64,000 nt of DNA from Halochromatium roseum (lineage in GTDB: Bacteria; Pseudomonadota; Gammaproteobacteria; Chromatiales; Chromatiaceae). The notes under the pieces were generated by a model. That model did not search any database. It was not told the origin of the DNA and was given only the letters and a program-made list of their open reading frames with translations. The stretch is taken from NCBI RefSeq assembly GCF_016653315.1, contig NZ_NHSH01000057.1, positions 261,882 to 325,881 on the forward strand. The letters are read 5' to 3'. This document shows positions 8,899-16,904 of the stretch, in pieces; within the stretch, counting starts at the first letter, position 1; every line of letters starts with the position of its first letter. Position numbers and translations under genes: made by a program.

Positions 8899-9224
8899 GG
8901 CACCCGCCCTTGCTCGGCGCGCGAGGCATTGCGCAGTTCAACGGCGGCCCAGCGTTGTTGCGCTTCTTCTGACTCGGTATCCGCGGTTGCACTTGCCGGC
9001 AACATCTCCCGCCTGGCCTGCTCGGCGATTGCGGTCATGCGTTCGACTTTGTCGCGGATCTCGGCTGGAAAGTCTGCAAGCTCATAGGTCGGCAGGCTGG
9101 GCGCTTGGGCGTCGATGATCTCTTGGTCTGGGATCTCAACGCGCACGCGTAGCCGCTGATGCTTGAGCGTGACTGGGCGCTGAAATTCGAGACGGCCTTG
9201 ATCGTAGATGGCTTCGATGTGCAT
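8895..9224 (-). CDS. DUF104-like antitoxin upstream of the PIN fusion
   Basis: A 109-residue protein beginning MHIEAIYDQGRLEFQRPV, followed by RLRVRVEIPD: the short beta-rich N-terminal signature of the DUF104 family of VapB-like antitoxins. The rest is helical and charged (EIRDKVERMTAIAEQARRE) and could wrap the toxin. The ATG at 9224 is chosen over a longer frame that would run into the oxidoreductase; AGG precedes it. It ends in a GTGA overlap with the PIN-aminotransferase gene. Its position inside a nucleotide-sugar operon, between the dehydrogenase and the aminotransferase, is unusual. The antitoxin role is inferred from the domain and from pairing with the PIN domain. Confidence 0.7.
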   Translation of the reverse strand: MHIEAIYDQGRLEFQRPVTLKHQRLRVRVEIPDQEIIDAQAPSLPTYELADFPAEIRDKVERMTAIAEQARREMLPASATADTESEEAQQRWAAVELRNASRAEQGRVP

Positions 9225-9240
9225 GTTCAGGCCTAATGCG

Positions 9241-10290
9241 CTAATACTCGAGTGGCAGCGAGACTGTACCGCCATCGCGCGCGGAGAGGTAAGCGGCGAT
9301 CAGTAGCTCCAGGGACTTGAGCCCTTCACGGCCATCGGTCTCGGGTTCGGCCTCGCCGCGCAGGCTGTCGATGACGTTCTTGTAGTAGAGCGGATGGCCG
9401 AAGCCGTAGACGCTGGTGGTCTGGTAGTTGGCGGCCTTGATCTGCTCGTCGTAGTCGCGCGGCTCGGCGAAGTCCCAGAGCTGGATATCGTTGACGGCGA
9501 CGCCGCCGACGCGCACGCTGCCCTGCTCGCCGAGGATGGTGATCGAGCCTTCCAGATTCTTCGGGTAGGTGAGCATGGTCACGCTCATCGAGCCGAGGGC
9601 GCCGTTGCGCCAGCGCACGTTGAGCACACCGGTGTCTTCGACCTCGATGTCGCGGGTAGTGCTGACCATGGCCTGGACCTTGTCGACCGGGCCGACGAGC
9701 CAGTCGAGCAGGTCGACGTAGTGGCTGGCCTGGTTCATGAAGGCACCGCCGTCGAACTCCCAGGTGCCGCGCCATTTGGCTTGGTCGTAGTAGTCCTGCG
9801 GTCGGCTCCAGAAGACGTTGAGGTGGACCAGATGGACGCGGCCGAAGCGCTTTTCGTCCATCGCGCGCCTGAGCAGCTGCAGGGTGGCGTTGCGGCGGTT
9901 TTGCTTGACCACGAACAGGTGCACGCCGGCCTCGTCGCAGGCCTTGACCATGCGCACGCCGTCTTGCCAGCGGGTGGCCATGGGCTTTTCGGTCATCACG
10001 TGCACGCCATGGCGGGCAGCGGTGATGGTCTGCTCGGCGTGCAGACCGCTGGGAGTGCAGAGGGCGACGAGATCGGGCTGTTCTTGGCTGAGTAGCGTTG
10101 GCAGATGCGCGAAGCCGGGGAGCTGGTAGCGGTCTGCGTGCTGTTTGAGAACGCCGGGGTTGGTGTCACAAACGGCGACGAGTTCTAAATCATCCGCGTG
10201 GGTTTCAATGGCGCTGAAGTGATTCTTAGCGATACGCCCGCAGCCAACGACGGCAATCCGGAGCTTGCGGTGATGAATGGGAGAAGGCAT
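9241..10290 (-). CDS. wbpB: WbpB/WlbA-like UDP-GlcNAcA 3-dehydrogenase (Gfo/Idh/MocA family)
   Basis: This 349-residue oxidoreductase has an N-terminal Rossmann fold (LRIAVVGCGRIAKNHFSAI) and the family EKPMA motif, whose lysine is the conserved residue of Gfo/Idh/MocA enzymes. It also has the C-terminal WRNGALGSMSVTML and GSVRVGG segments typical of WlbA/WbpB. It would oxidise UDP-GlcNAcA at C3 for the WbpE aminotransferase encoded two genes downstream. The ATG at 10290 is preferred over a TTG six codons earlier. It appears to be the first gene of the wbpB, antitoxin, PIN-wbpE, wbpD unit. WbpA and the epimerase WbpI are not in this window. Confidence 0.88.
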   Translation of the reverse strand: MPSPIHHRKLRIAVVGCGRIAKNHFSAIETHADDLELVAVCDTNPGVLKQHADRYQLPGFAHLPTLLSQEQPDLVALCTPSGLHAEQTITAARHGVHVMTEKPMATRWQDGVRMVKACDEAGVHLFVVKQNRRNATLQLLRRAMDEKRFGRVHLVHLNVFWSRPQDYYDQAKWRGTWEFDGGAFMNQASHYVDLLDWLVGPVDKVQAMVSTTRDIEVEDTGVLNVRWRNGALGSMSVTMLTYPKNLEGSITILGEQGSVRVGGVAVNDIQLWDFAEPRDYDEQIKAANYQTTSVYGFGHPLYYKNVIDSLRGEAEPETDGREGLKSLELLIAAYLSARDGGTVSLPLEY

Positions 10291-10362
10291 CAAGGGGTTC
10301 CGTCTCAACGATTGAGCGTCAACTGTGCACCTTCCGCGAATGATGGAACAAGCAGGTTCTGA

Positions 10363-11784
10363 TTAAGAAGTGTGAAGCGGATTGCGGGGCATCCCCCCAA
10401 ACGCTAATCCAGCCAAGAACAGATAGGCGAATACGACAGCCGGCATCTGCATGCTGAAGTCCACCAGTGAATGCAGACCAATCTGCACCGTTGCAACCAC
10501 AAACAACAGCGCAAACTCGAACTCATCGCGCTGTAAGATCATGCGCAGGGCTGCAGCCAACAGCAGGCCGAAGGCGCTGATGAGTGCGAGAGTGGCGGGC
10601 CAGCCGATCTCTAGGGCCAATTCCAAATAATCGTTGTGCGCTCGGCGGAGTAAGGATGGGATCTGCGCATCACGCACCAGCCGAAAGGCCGACTCGAAGC
10701 TTCCCAGCCCATAGCCGGTCCAAGGTCGTTCTGCAATCGCCTGCTGTATTAATGGGTAAGCATCCAGGCGGGTATCGCCTTGGGTAAAGAGATGCGCAAA
10801 TCGGGCCGTGGTCTGATCGCCGCTGAGCATGAGGTTGATGACCAGCAACAGCAGCGGCAGGCTCATCAGCCCCAGCCCGATGGCCCGCGTTTGCCCGCTC
10901 GGCAAGCGCAGGCTCCAGCCGAGTAGCAGCAGCGTCAGCGCAGCAAGAAACGCGACCAAGCCCATGCGCGACTCGGTGAGCAACAGCGCCAGAAAACACA
11001 GCAGCGCCGCCATCACCAGCAGCCAGCCGGCACTGGCCAGGGTCTCGACGAAGTCGCGCAGCCGCGCCCGGGGCTCGGCATCGCGCGCTAGGAGCTGGCG
11101 CAGAGAGCGCAGCATCAAGGCCAGGGCGGCCAGGATGCCGAGCCCGGCATAGGTGGCGTAGTTGTTGCGGTTGACAAAGGTGGAGGTCAGCACGCCCTGA
11201 TAGGCCTGCTTGTCGAACCAGAGAATACTGTTAAGCCCGGAGAAGTCGACGATCAGCCCATAGCCGGCATAGGCTGCCTGCGCGGCGATGAAGAGCTTGA
11301 GTAACAGACTCCGGTTGCGGCTGCGCCGACACTGCCAAAAGGCCAGCCAGGCGAAGGCCAGATAGGTCAGATAATGGGTTGCAACCTGGGCCGAACGCTC
11401 GGGCACCAAGGCGAGCGTGCCCGCCAACTCGGGCAGCTGAAGCAGCTCACGGGTCTGCTCCCACACCGGATGCTGCCAGGCCGGCAGCAGCCCGGGCAGG
11501 CTTTGGGCGAAGCCCCAGCCGATCACCGCCAGCGCCAGCAGACTGGCTGCCAGCACGCTCGGCTGCGGCATGGTCAGCCCGCGACGCAGACGCCAGCGCT
11601 GTAGGACGAGGGCCAGAACAGCCAGCGCGATCAAGACCCCATAGACGGCCGGCCAAACCGGATAGACACTGGCAAAGGGCAGCGGACTCAACAGCAATAC
11701 GGCAGCGAAGACCCAGAACGGCAGCCCGCGTGGCGGCGCCGTCCTGCGTGCTAGGGCTGGCGCCAGTCGGTAGGCTTCGAGCAT
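10363..11784 (-). CDS. O-antigen ligase/polymerase-like membrane protein
   Basis: About 473 residues with 10-12 hydrophobic segments and a Wzy_C/WaaL signature: a large loop near the middle leads to RPWTGYGLGSFESAFR and HNDYLELALEIG. The GxG...E and HNxxL features are those of O-antigen ligases and polymerases, which join undecaprenyl-linked glycans. The true start is the ATG at 11784, whose first bases overlap the TGA of the phosphoesterase gene (TGATG). A longer frame upstream lies inside that gene and lacks similarity. Ligase, polymerase and bactoprenol-glycan transferase cannot be told apart without comparison. Confidence 0.8.
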   Translation of the reverse strand: MLEAYRLAPALARRTAPPRGLPFWVFAAVLLLSPLPFASVYPVWPAVYGVLIALAVLALVLQRWRLRRGLTMPQPSVLAASLLALAVIGWGFAQSLPGLLPAWQHPVWEQTRELLQLPELAGTLALVPERSAQVATHYLTYLAFAWLAFWQCRRSRNRSLLLKLFIAAQAAYAGYGLIVDFSGLNSILWFDKQAYQGVLTSTFVNRNNYATYAGLGILAALALMLRSLRQLLARDAEPRARLRDFVETLASAGWLLVMAALLCFLALLLTESRMGLVAFLAALTLLLLGWSLRLPSGQTRAIGLGLMSLPLLLLVINLMLSGDQTTARFAHLFTQGDTRLDAYPLIQQAIAERPWTGYGLGSFESAFRLVRDAQIPSLLRRAHNDYLELALEIGWPATLALISAFGLLLAAALRMILQRDEFEFALLFVVATVQIGLHSLVDFSMQMPAVVFAYLFLAGLAFGGMPRNPLHTS

Positions 11785-12599
11785 CAGCGGGCTCCGGTCG
11801 GCGAAGGCAGCGGCTGCGGGCCGCCTTGTTGGGTGTCGATCAACATCCGCGTTGCACCGTCTAGAATCAGACAGCTGAGGCGGCCGGTGGCATAGGCGCC
11901 GGTATCGATGCCGATCCGATTCGAGCACAGCTCAACCGTTGCCCTGGCGTTGTGCCCATGCACCACGACGTAGGGATGTGGCTTGGTTTCGCTCAAGAAG
12001 CGCTCGCGAATCCAGATCAGGTCTTGGGGCTGCTGTTGCGCAATCGGAATCCGCGGGCGAATACCCGCATGCACGAAGCAAAAATCGCCCACACAGCGGC
12101 TCAGCGCCAAGTCTTGTAAGAACGCCTGGTGGTGGCTGGGCATCGCAGCCCGCAGCGCAGCGGCGATTTCAGTTGGGTCTGCGGGGTCTACAGGGTCTGC
12201 CGACCAGACGCCCACCCCATAAGACACCAGGGTTGCTAGGCCACCGAGCTCGAGCCAATACGCACCAGTCAGCGGATCGCGCAGAAAATGGCGCATGGCC
12301 TGATCATGATTGCCCAGCAGACAATGGCTGGTCACACCAGGCAACCGACGCCGACTCAGTAGTTCCAGCACCTCGCGGCTTTGTGGTCCACGGTCGACAT
12401 AGTCGCCGAGATAGATCAACTGCCGCACCTTGTCAGGGTGCCGCGCAGCGTCCTGCTCGATCTGCCCCTGCAGCTGCTCGAGCAGATCGGCGCGCCCATG
12501 GATGTCGCCCACCGCGTAGATGCGCATGCCCGCAGGGGTCTGGGCCGATTCCAGGGTCTTGGCTTCCTCAGCCCGCTGACGACGCCATGCAAATACCAT
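11784..12599 (-). CDS. Calcineurin-like metallophosphoesterase (Ser/Thr protein phosphatase type)
   Basis: The 271 residues contain the ordered motifs of a PPP-family phosphatase: MRIYAVGDIHGRADLLEQL, LIYLGDYVDRGPQSREV and CLLGNHDQAM, with a later histidine in VVHGHN. These bind a dinuclear metal centre. The closest-looking relatives are small bacterial protein phosphatases (PrpA/ApaH-like). It is coupled at both ends: its ATG overlaps the TGA of the upstream PAS/HD gene, and its TGA overlaps the start of the ligase gene. A role in regulating polysaccharide assembly is possible but is inferred from the operon only. The substrate is unknown. Confidence 0.85.
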   Translation of the reverse strand: MVFAWRRQRAEEAKTLESAQTPAGMRIYAVGDIHGRADLLEQLQGQIEQDAARHPDKVRQLIYLGDYVDRGPQSREVLELLSRRRLPGVTSHCLLGNHDQAMRHFLRDPLTGAYWLELGGLATLVSYGVGVWSADPVDPADPTEIAAALRAAMPSHHQAFLQDLALSRCVGDFCFVHAGIRPRIPIAQQQPQDLIWIRERFLSETKPHPYVVVHGHNARATVELCSNRIGIDTGAYATGRLSCLILDGATRMLIDTQQGGPQPLPSPTGAR

Positions 12600-14881
12600 C
12601 AGGCTCCTCCAGAGCAGGGCTGGTCGCGCGTCATGGTTGCCCAGCGTGAGCGCCCCCCCTTGTTATTCAAGAAATTGAGCAAGCTCAATACCACTCGCCG
12701 GTCAAAGCGCTGGCCCGCATCCGCCAGCAGTTCCGACTCCGCCTGTTGGAACGATTGGCCAGCTCGAAACGTACCCGCATTGATCAGCGTGACAAAGGTG
12801 TTGGCCACCGCCAAGATCTGAGCCGTCGGTAGAATCGCTTCGCCGGCCAAGCCCAGCGGTCGTCCGCTCCCATCCCAATGCTCATTGATCTGCGCCAAGG
12901 TCTCGATCACCGGCCCTTCGAATTCGAGATGCTTGAGCAAGCTCGGCCCCTGATCGAGCGCATCTTGCACCAGCGCACGCTCGGCTTTAGTCAGCGGCCC
13001 CGGTTTCGTCAGCAGGTCACTGGGCACCCGAATCTTGCCGATATTCACCAAGCGACCGGCCTGCTCCGCGGTCTTGATCAACAGTGACGACAGCGCCAAC
13101 TCAATGGCCATCTCGCGCGCCACCTGCGCCACAAACAATGACTGATTGGCTGAGTTTGGGTCGCGCTCATCCATCAAACCCACCAGGGTGTCGATCAGCT
13201 GCAGCGTATTGCGCTCGCGCCGGCGCCGCTCCTCGGTCAGCGCGGTCAAGTCTTCAATCGTTGTCAACACCACGGCCGCATGCAGGTTGTCTCGGGGCAG
13301 AGGGTGATGATTAGAACGCCAAACCTGCTCGCTATCCTCGGCCTCGGAGCCGGGCGAGGGATGATCAGCGGCGCTCAGCGCCTGCGATTGCGTATTGCTG
13401 GGCGCATTGTTGGGCGCATTGCTGGCCTGCGTAAGCCGCTGCTCAGTCCTGCTCTGGCAAAACTCAAACAATCCGAGCAGGCCCGGATCAGGCTGTAAAT
13501 GAAAATGGCGAGTGACGATCAGCTCCTGCTGCTGTTCATAGGCGCGCTGGATAAGCGCTTGATAAAACCGGCCGCGCTCTTGCCCAAACACCCCGATCAG
13601 GCTGCGACCCGTCAGCTCTGGCCTGGGGATACCGGTCAGCTCGGAGGTGCGACGATTGGCAAAGGTCAGCCGTGCCTGGGCGTCGGTGGCGAACACCGCA
13701 TTCGGCTGCGTATCACTGACCGCGTCGAGAAACCGAGACAGGGCCTCGAAGCGCTGCGAAGAGGCCTGGTATTGACGGGCAACCTGCTCAATGCGCGCCG
13801 AGCTGCCATAACGCCAGGCGAACAGGATGATCGAGACAAAGCCGATCAGCAGCGCCAACATCAGGCTGATCAGGGTGATCAGACGGCGCTTGCTCTGCGC
13901 CAGGGCCTCCGCTTGATCGACCTGGTGCACTAGCACCCAGGGTGTGCCCGGGATCTGGCGACTCACTGCAAACACTGGTGTTGCCGAATAATCCAAACCG
14001 GCGTGAAAGGCGCCTGGCTTACGCAAGGCCGCCGTCTCCACAGAGTCTTCTTCGCCGATCGCGATCCGATGACTCAAGGCCGCGGTGCCATTGGCGAGCG
14101 GGCTGAGAAACTCCAGCGTGTGACCACTCTGGCGGATGAGATAGGTCTCCGCCGTCGCCATGGTCTGGCCGGGCTGTTTCAGCGTGGCAAAAAACGCCGT
14201 ATCCGCTGGCCGCAGCGCCAGCAAGCGTGCCGCGACGGTGGTGCCCTGGCCCCTACCCTGCTCGGTCAGCACTGGTAGCAGCCAACCCAAGGCCAGTTGG
14301 CCTTGGGCATCGCGGCGTAGATCCAAGAAACCGGGCTCGGTCAGTGGCGTCTCGGCAATGAACGCCGCCAAGGCGGCGCTGATGGGGGGCATGCCGGCGC
14401 TCGCGACCAAGATCCCGCCGTCCGGACCCAGCAGCGCCAATCCGGCGAGGCCAAGTCGCTTGACGTTAGCGCGGACTGGGCCTCCCTCAACCCTTGAGAC
14501 AAAACCGCCGCGTTGTGCGGTCACCTCCAACAGCGTGCGCAGAAAGCCGAGTTCCTCGCCGCTGTCGACGTTCATCTCAGGGGCTTCGGCCTGCATCCGC
14601 AACACGTTGAGATACACCTGCAAGGATTCGTTATTCACCAACCCGAGCACGACCGCTTGCTGTTGATCGAGCCAGTACTCGAGCGCCTGCGCGCGGCTGT
14701 CAGCAACCATGCTCAGGCGCCATCGCAGCTGCTGCTGATCGCGCGCATACTCCTGTTGCGCAAAGGCAAAGACCCCGGCCAGTGCAGCCAGAAACACGAT
14801 CACCAATGCCGCAAGCGCCACCTGCAAGCGCTTGTTCATCGGCGCGTTGCTGTGCGGGTCTTCTATAATCGGCGTTGACAT
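12599..14881 (-). CDS. Membrane PAS protein with degenerate HD-GYP domain
   Basis: A 760-residue sensor: TM1 at about 16-40, a large periplasmic sensing region (Cache-like) to about 340, TM2 (LITLISLMLALLIGFVSIIL), then a PAS domain (AVFATDAQARLTFANRRTSE) and a C-terminal HD-GYP-like region. That region keeps IGKIRVPSDLLTKPG and EHWDGSGRP, but HD in the usual LLHDIGK is VN here, HHE is INE, and the leading metal histidine (usual GHS) is glutamine in NQS. It is therefore probably not a c-di-GMP phosphodiesterase, though it could bind nucleotide or a partner. It heads the operon with the phosphoesterase and the ligase. It is divergent from the LapG-like gene, with start codons only 17 bases apart. 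Confidence 0.8.
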   Translation of the reverse strand: MSTPIIEDPHSNAPMNKRLQVALAALVIVFLAALAGVFAFAQQEYARDQQQLRWRLSMVADSRAQALEYWLDQQQAVVLGLVNNESLQVYLNVLRMQAEAPEMNVDSGEELGFLRTLLEVTAQRGGFVSRVEGGPVRANVKRLGLAGLALLGPDGGILVASAGMPPISAALAAFIAETPLTEPGFLDLRRDAQGQLALGWLLPVLTEQGRGQGTTVAARLLALRPADTAFFATLKQPGQTMATAETYLIRQSGHTLEFLSPLANGTAALSHRIAIGEEDSVETAALRKPGAFHAGLDYSATPVFAVSRQIPGTPWVLVHQVDQAEALAQSKRRLITLISLMLALLIGFVSIILFAWRYGSSARIEQVARQYQASSQRFEALSRFLDAVSDTQPNAVFATDAQARLTFANRRTSELTGIPRPELTGRSLIGVFGQERGRFYQALIQRAYEQQQELIVTRHFHLQPDPGLLGLFEFCQSRTEQRLTQASNAPNNAPSNTQSQALSAADHPSPGSEAEDSEQVWRSNHHPLPRDNLHAAVVLTTIEDLTALTEERRRRERNTLQLIDTLVGLMDERDPNSANQSLFVAQVAREMAIELALSSLLIKTAEQAGRLVNIGKIRVPSDLLTKPGPLTKAERALVQDALDQGPSLLKHLEFEGPVIETLAQINEHWDGSGRPLGLAGEAILPTAQILAVANTFVTLINAGTFRAGQSFQQAESELLADAGQRFDRRVVLSLLNFLNNKGGRSRWATMTRDQPCSGGA
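14864..14869 (+). promoter_or_regulatory. Candidate -10 box for the LapG-like gene
   Basis: A perfect TATAAT lies 30 bases before the ATG of the protease gene, inside the 5' end of the divergent PAS/HD gene. The -35 position is poor (GGCGCG at 17-bp spacing), so an activator or another sigma factor may be needed. The two genes leave no room for a conventional shared promoter. Confidence 0.35.
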
Positions 14882-14898
14882 TCGATGAGAGCGCGTGC

Positions 14899-15570
14899 AT
14901 GAAAAGAACGCCCAGCCGGCGCGAACGGCGCTTGGTTGTACTGCTAACGGTTCAACTCAGCTTTAGCAGTCTCCTACTGGCTAATACCGCCGCCGCCGAA
15001 CATTTTGAAAGCGCCGGCATCTTTGGTGAGTCTGGTAAACAATTCACCAATTTTCGCCCCATCCCCAAGTGGCAAGATGTGCTCAAGCGCTTTCGGATCG
15101 AGCAGCGTCGCCAGCGCGACTGCGACTCAGGCGGCTGTCGTGACGACCATGACTGGATGCAAACCCTCGACAGGCTGCGCGGCAAGGACAGGGCCGTTCA
15201 GGTGCGCGAGGTCAACCGATTCGCCAACAACTGGCGCTATATCACCGACCCCACCAACTGGAATCAGGACGATTACTGGAGCACACCCGATGAATTTCTC
15301 AAGAAGCATGGTGATTGTGAAGATTACGCCATCATAAAATTTCTGAGCTTGCGCGCACTTGGATTCAGTAATGACGATCTGCGGCTCGTCGTGATCAAGG
15401 ATCTCAATCTCGGCGTTGCTCACAGTGTGACCCTGGTCAGGCTCAATGATCGCATCATGATGCTGGACAACCAGATCGACCGCGTCATCCCCGCCAACGC
15501 GGTGAAGCACTATAAACCGATTTTCGCCGCCAACGAAGAGGCTTGGTGGCTCTTTACACTTCTTCAATAA
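14899..15570 (+). CDS. lapG: LapG-type periplasmic cysteine protease (bacterial transglutaminase-like)
   Basis: This 223-residue protein begins with a signal peptide (basic MKRTPSRRERR, a hydrophobic core, then a cut near NTAAA). The fold carries the BTLCP catalytic set: Cys in KKHGDCEDYA, His in GVAHSVTL and Asp in MMLDNQID. LapG cleaves the N-terminus of large adhesins such as LapA when cyclic di-GMP falls; its inhibitor LapD is not encoded here. The next genes are c-di-GMP phosphodiesterase-like REC-EAL proteins, which fits a biofilm release circuit. The ATG at 14899 is preferred because the signal peptide starts there. Confidence 0.88.
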   Translation: MKRTPSRRERRLVVLLTVQLSFSSLLLANTAAAEHFESAGIFGESGKQFTNFRPIPKWQDVLKRFRIEQRRQRDCDSGGCRDDHDWMQTLDRLRGKDRAVQVREVNRFANNWRYITDPTNWNQDDYWSTPDEFLKKHGDCEDYAIIKFLSLRALGFSNDDLRLVVIKDLNLGVAHSVTLVRLNDRIMMLDNQIDRVIPANAVKHYKPIFAANEEAWWLFTLLQ

Positions 15571-15653
15571 AGCCAGCTTGCAGGGAGTGGCGTTTGCGTT
15601 AACAGTGAGTCGAACGTTTACATCCATTCAGCGCCATCCGCTCAGGGATTTCA

Positions 15654-16904
15654 ATGCTCATCACCTGCCTTGACGACGACCCACGCGTCGAGCCACTGCT
15701 GCGCCGCATGCTTGGGCGCATCGGGCATACATTCCATTTCAACTCCTCGGTCAGTGCGTTCAAGGCGGAGATCGCCGAGCAACCGCCCGACCTGGTCTTG
15801 CTCGACTTGGGTCTCGGCCAGGAATCCGGCGTCGACGTCATCCATTGGCTTGCGCAGAACAACATCCAGCAGCCACTGGTGCTGCTCTCCGGCCGTGGCG
15901 ACGGCCTTCTCGACACGGCACGCCGCATTGCCAACAGCCGCGGTATTCCGGTCCGAGGCATCATCAGCAAGGCCCGACTCGCCAGCGAGCTGCCGGCCTT
16001 GCTCGACGACCTGGAAGCCATGCCCCTGGTGCCGGAGGCCGACACGCCAACGCAGGATGAGGCAGCCCCTGACGCCAGACCGCGTCCATCGACTCCACCG
16101 CCACGCCTCGATGCCGCCTTGCTGCAGTCGCTGATCAGCAAGGGTGATAAAGACACACTGATCCCCTATCTGCAGCCTATCGTCTCGCTCACCGATGGCT
16201 CACTGCGGGGGGCTGAGGTGTTGGCCCGACTGCGCATGCCGGATGGCTCGATTCTCGACGCCAGCAGCTTCATTGCGCTTGCCGAGAACCAGGATCTGCT
16301 CTACAGCATCACCGAGTCGTTGTTTCGCTCGGTGGTTGCGCATCGCACCCGACTCTCCGCGCTCAATTTCGATTTTCTCGCCGTCAACCTCTCCGCCGGC
16401 TGCCTGCGTGATCAGCGCACCATCAACCTGGTCCGCGCCCTGATCAGTACCCTCGACACCCTCTGCGAGGTGCAGATCGAGATCACCGAAACCGCCGTCA
16501 GCCGATCGCCCCAACAGATCCAATCGCTCGCTGCGCGCCTCAAGCTTGCCGGCACCCGACTGGTGATCGACGACTTCGGCACCGGCTACTCCTCGATGCG
16601 AGCGTTAGCTGAGCTGCCGTTCGAGATCCTGAAGATCGATCTCTCCTTCGTCTCGGAGATGTTCGATTCGCCTAAATCGCTGCAACTCCTGCGCGCCATC
16701 ATCGGTTTCGGGCGCAATCTCGACCTGCAACTGGTCGCCGAAGGCGTCGAGACCGAGGCGCAGCGCGAGGTGCTGGTGAGCGAAGGCGTGCCGTTGGCGC
16801 AGGGCTATCTGTTCGGCGAACCGATGCCGATCAGCCAGTTCATCCAGCGCTTTTCCAACGACCCATTGCGAGCGGGGATCAACCATTTATCGACCGCCCT
16901 ATGA
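15654..16904 (+). CDS. REC-EAL response regulator (c-di-GMP phosphodiesterase), copy A
   Basis: The protein has 416 residues. The N-terminal receiver domain has the acidic cluster in TCLDDDPR and the phosphoacceptor Asp51 in LLDLGLG. The C-terminal EAL domain (from about 165) keeps the residues needed for c-di-GMP hydrolysis: Glu188 in GAEVLAR (EVL in place of EAL), the Asn of VNLS, EITET, DDFGTGYSS, LKIDLSF, AEGVETEAQ and QGYLFG. It should therefore be an active phosphodiesterase controlled by phosphorylation. Its stop overlaps the ATG of the following kinase (ATGA), so the kinase is the likely partner. A close paralogue with the same arrangement lies 6.3 kb downstream. Confidence 0.9.
   Translation: MLITCLDDDPRVEPLLRRMLGRIGHTFHFNSSVSAFKAEIAEQPPDLVLLDLGLGQESGVDVIHWLAQNNIQQPLVLLSGRGDGLLDTARRIANSRGIPVRGIISKARLASELPALLDDLEAMPLVPEADTPTQDEAAPDARPRPSTPPPRLDAALLQSLISKGDKDTLIPYLQPIVSLTDGSLRGAEVLARLRMPDGSILDASSFIALAENQDLLYSITESLFRSVVAHRTRLSALNFDFLAVNLSAGCLRDQRTINLVRALISTLDTLCEVQIEITETAVSRSPQQIQSLAARLKLAGTRLVIDDFGTGYSSMRALAELPFEILKIDLSFVSEMFDSPKSLQLLRAIIGFGRNLDLQLVAEGVETEAQREVLVSEGVPLAQGYLFGEPMPISQFIQRFSNDPLRAGINHLSTAL

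Noticed and set aside
10363..11928. Longer version of the O-antigen-ligase-like protein starting at 11928
   Set aside because: The extra 48 codons lie inside the phosphoesterase gene, lack similarity, and the ATG at 11784 forms a typical TGATG overlap.
12599..14881. Active c-di-GMP phosphodiesterase (HD-GYP)
   Set aside because: The HD pair, the HHE and the leading metal histidine are all substituted, so catalytic activity is not supported.
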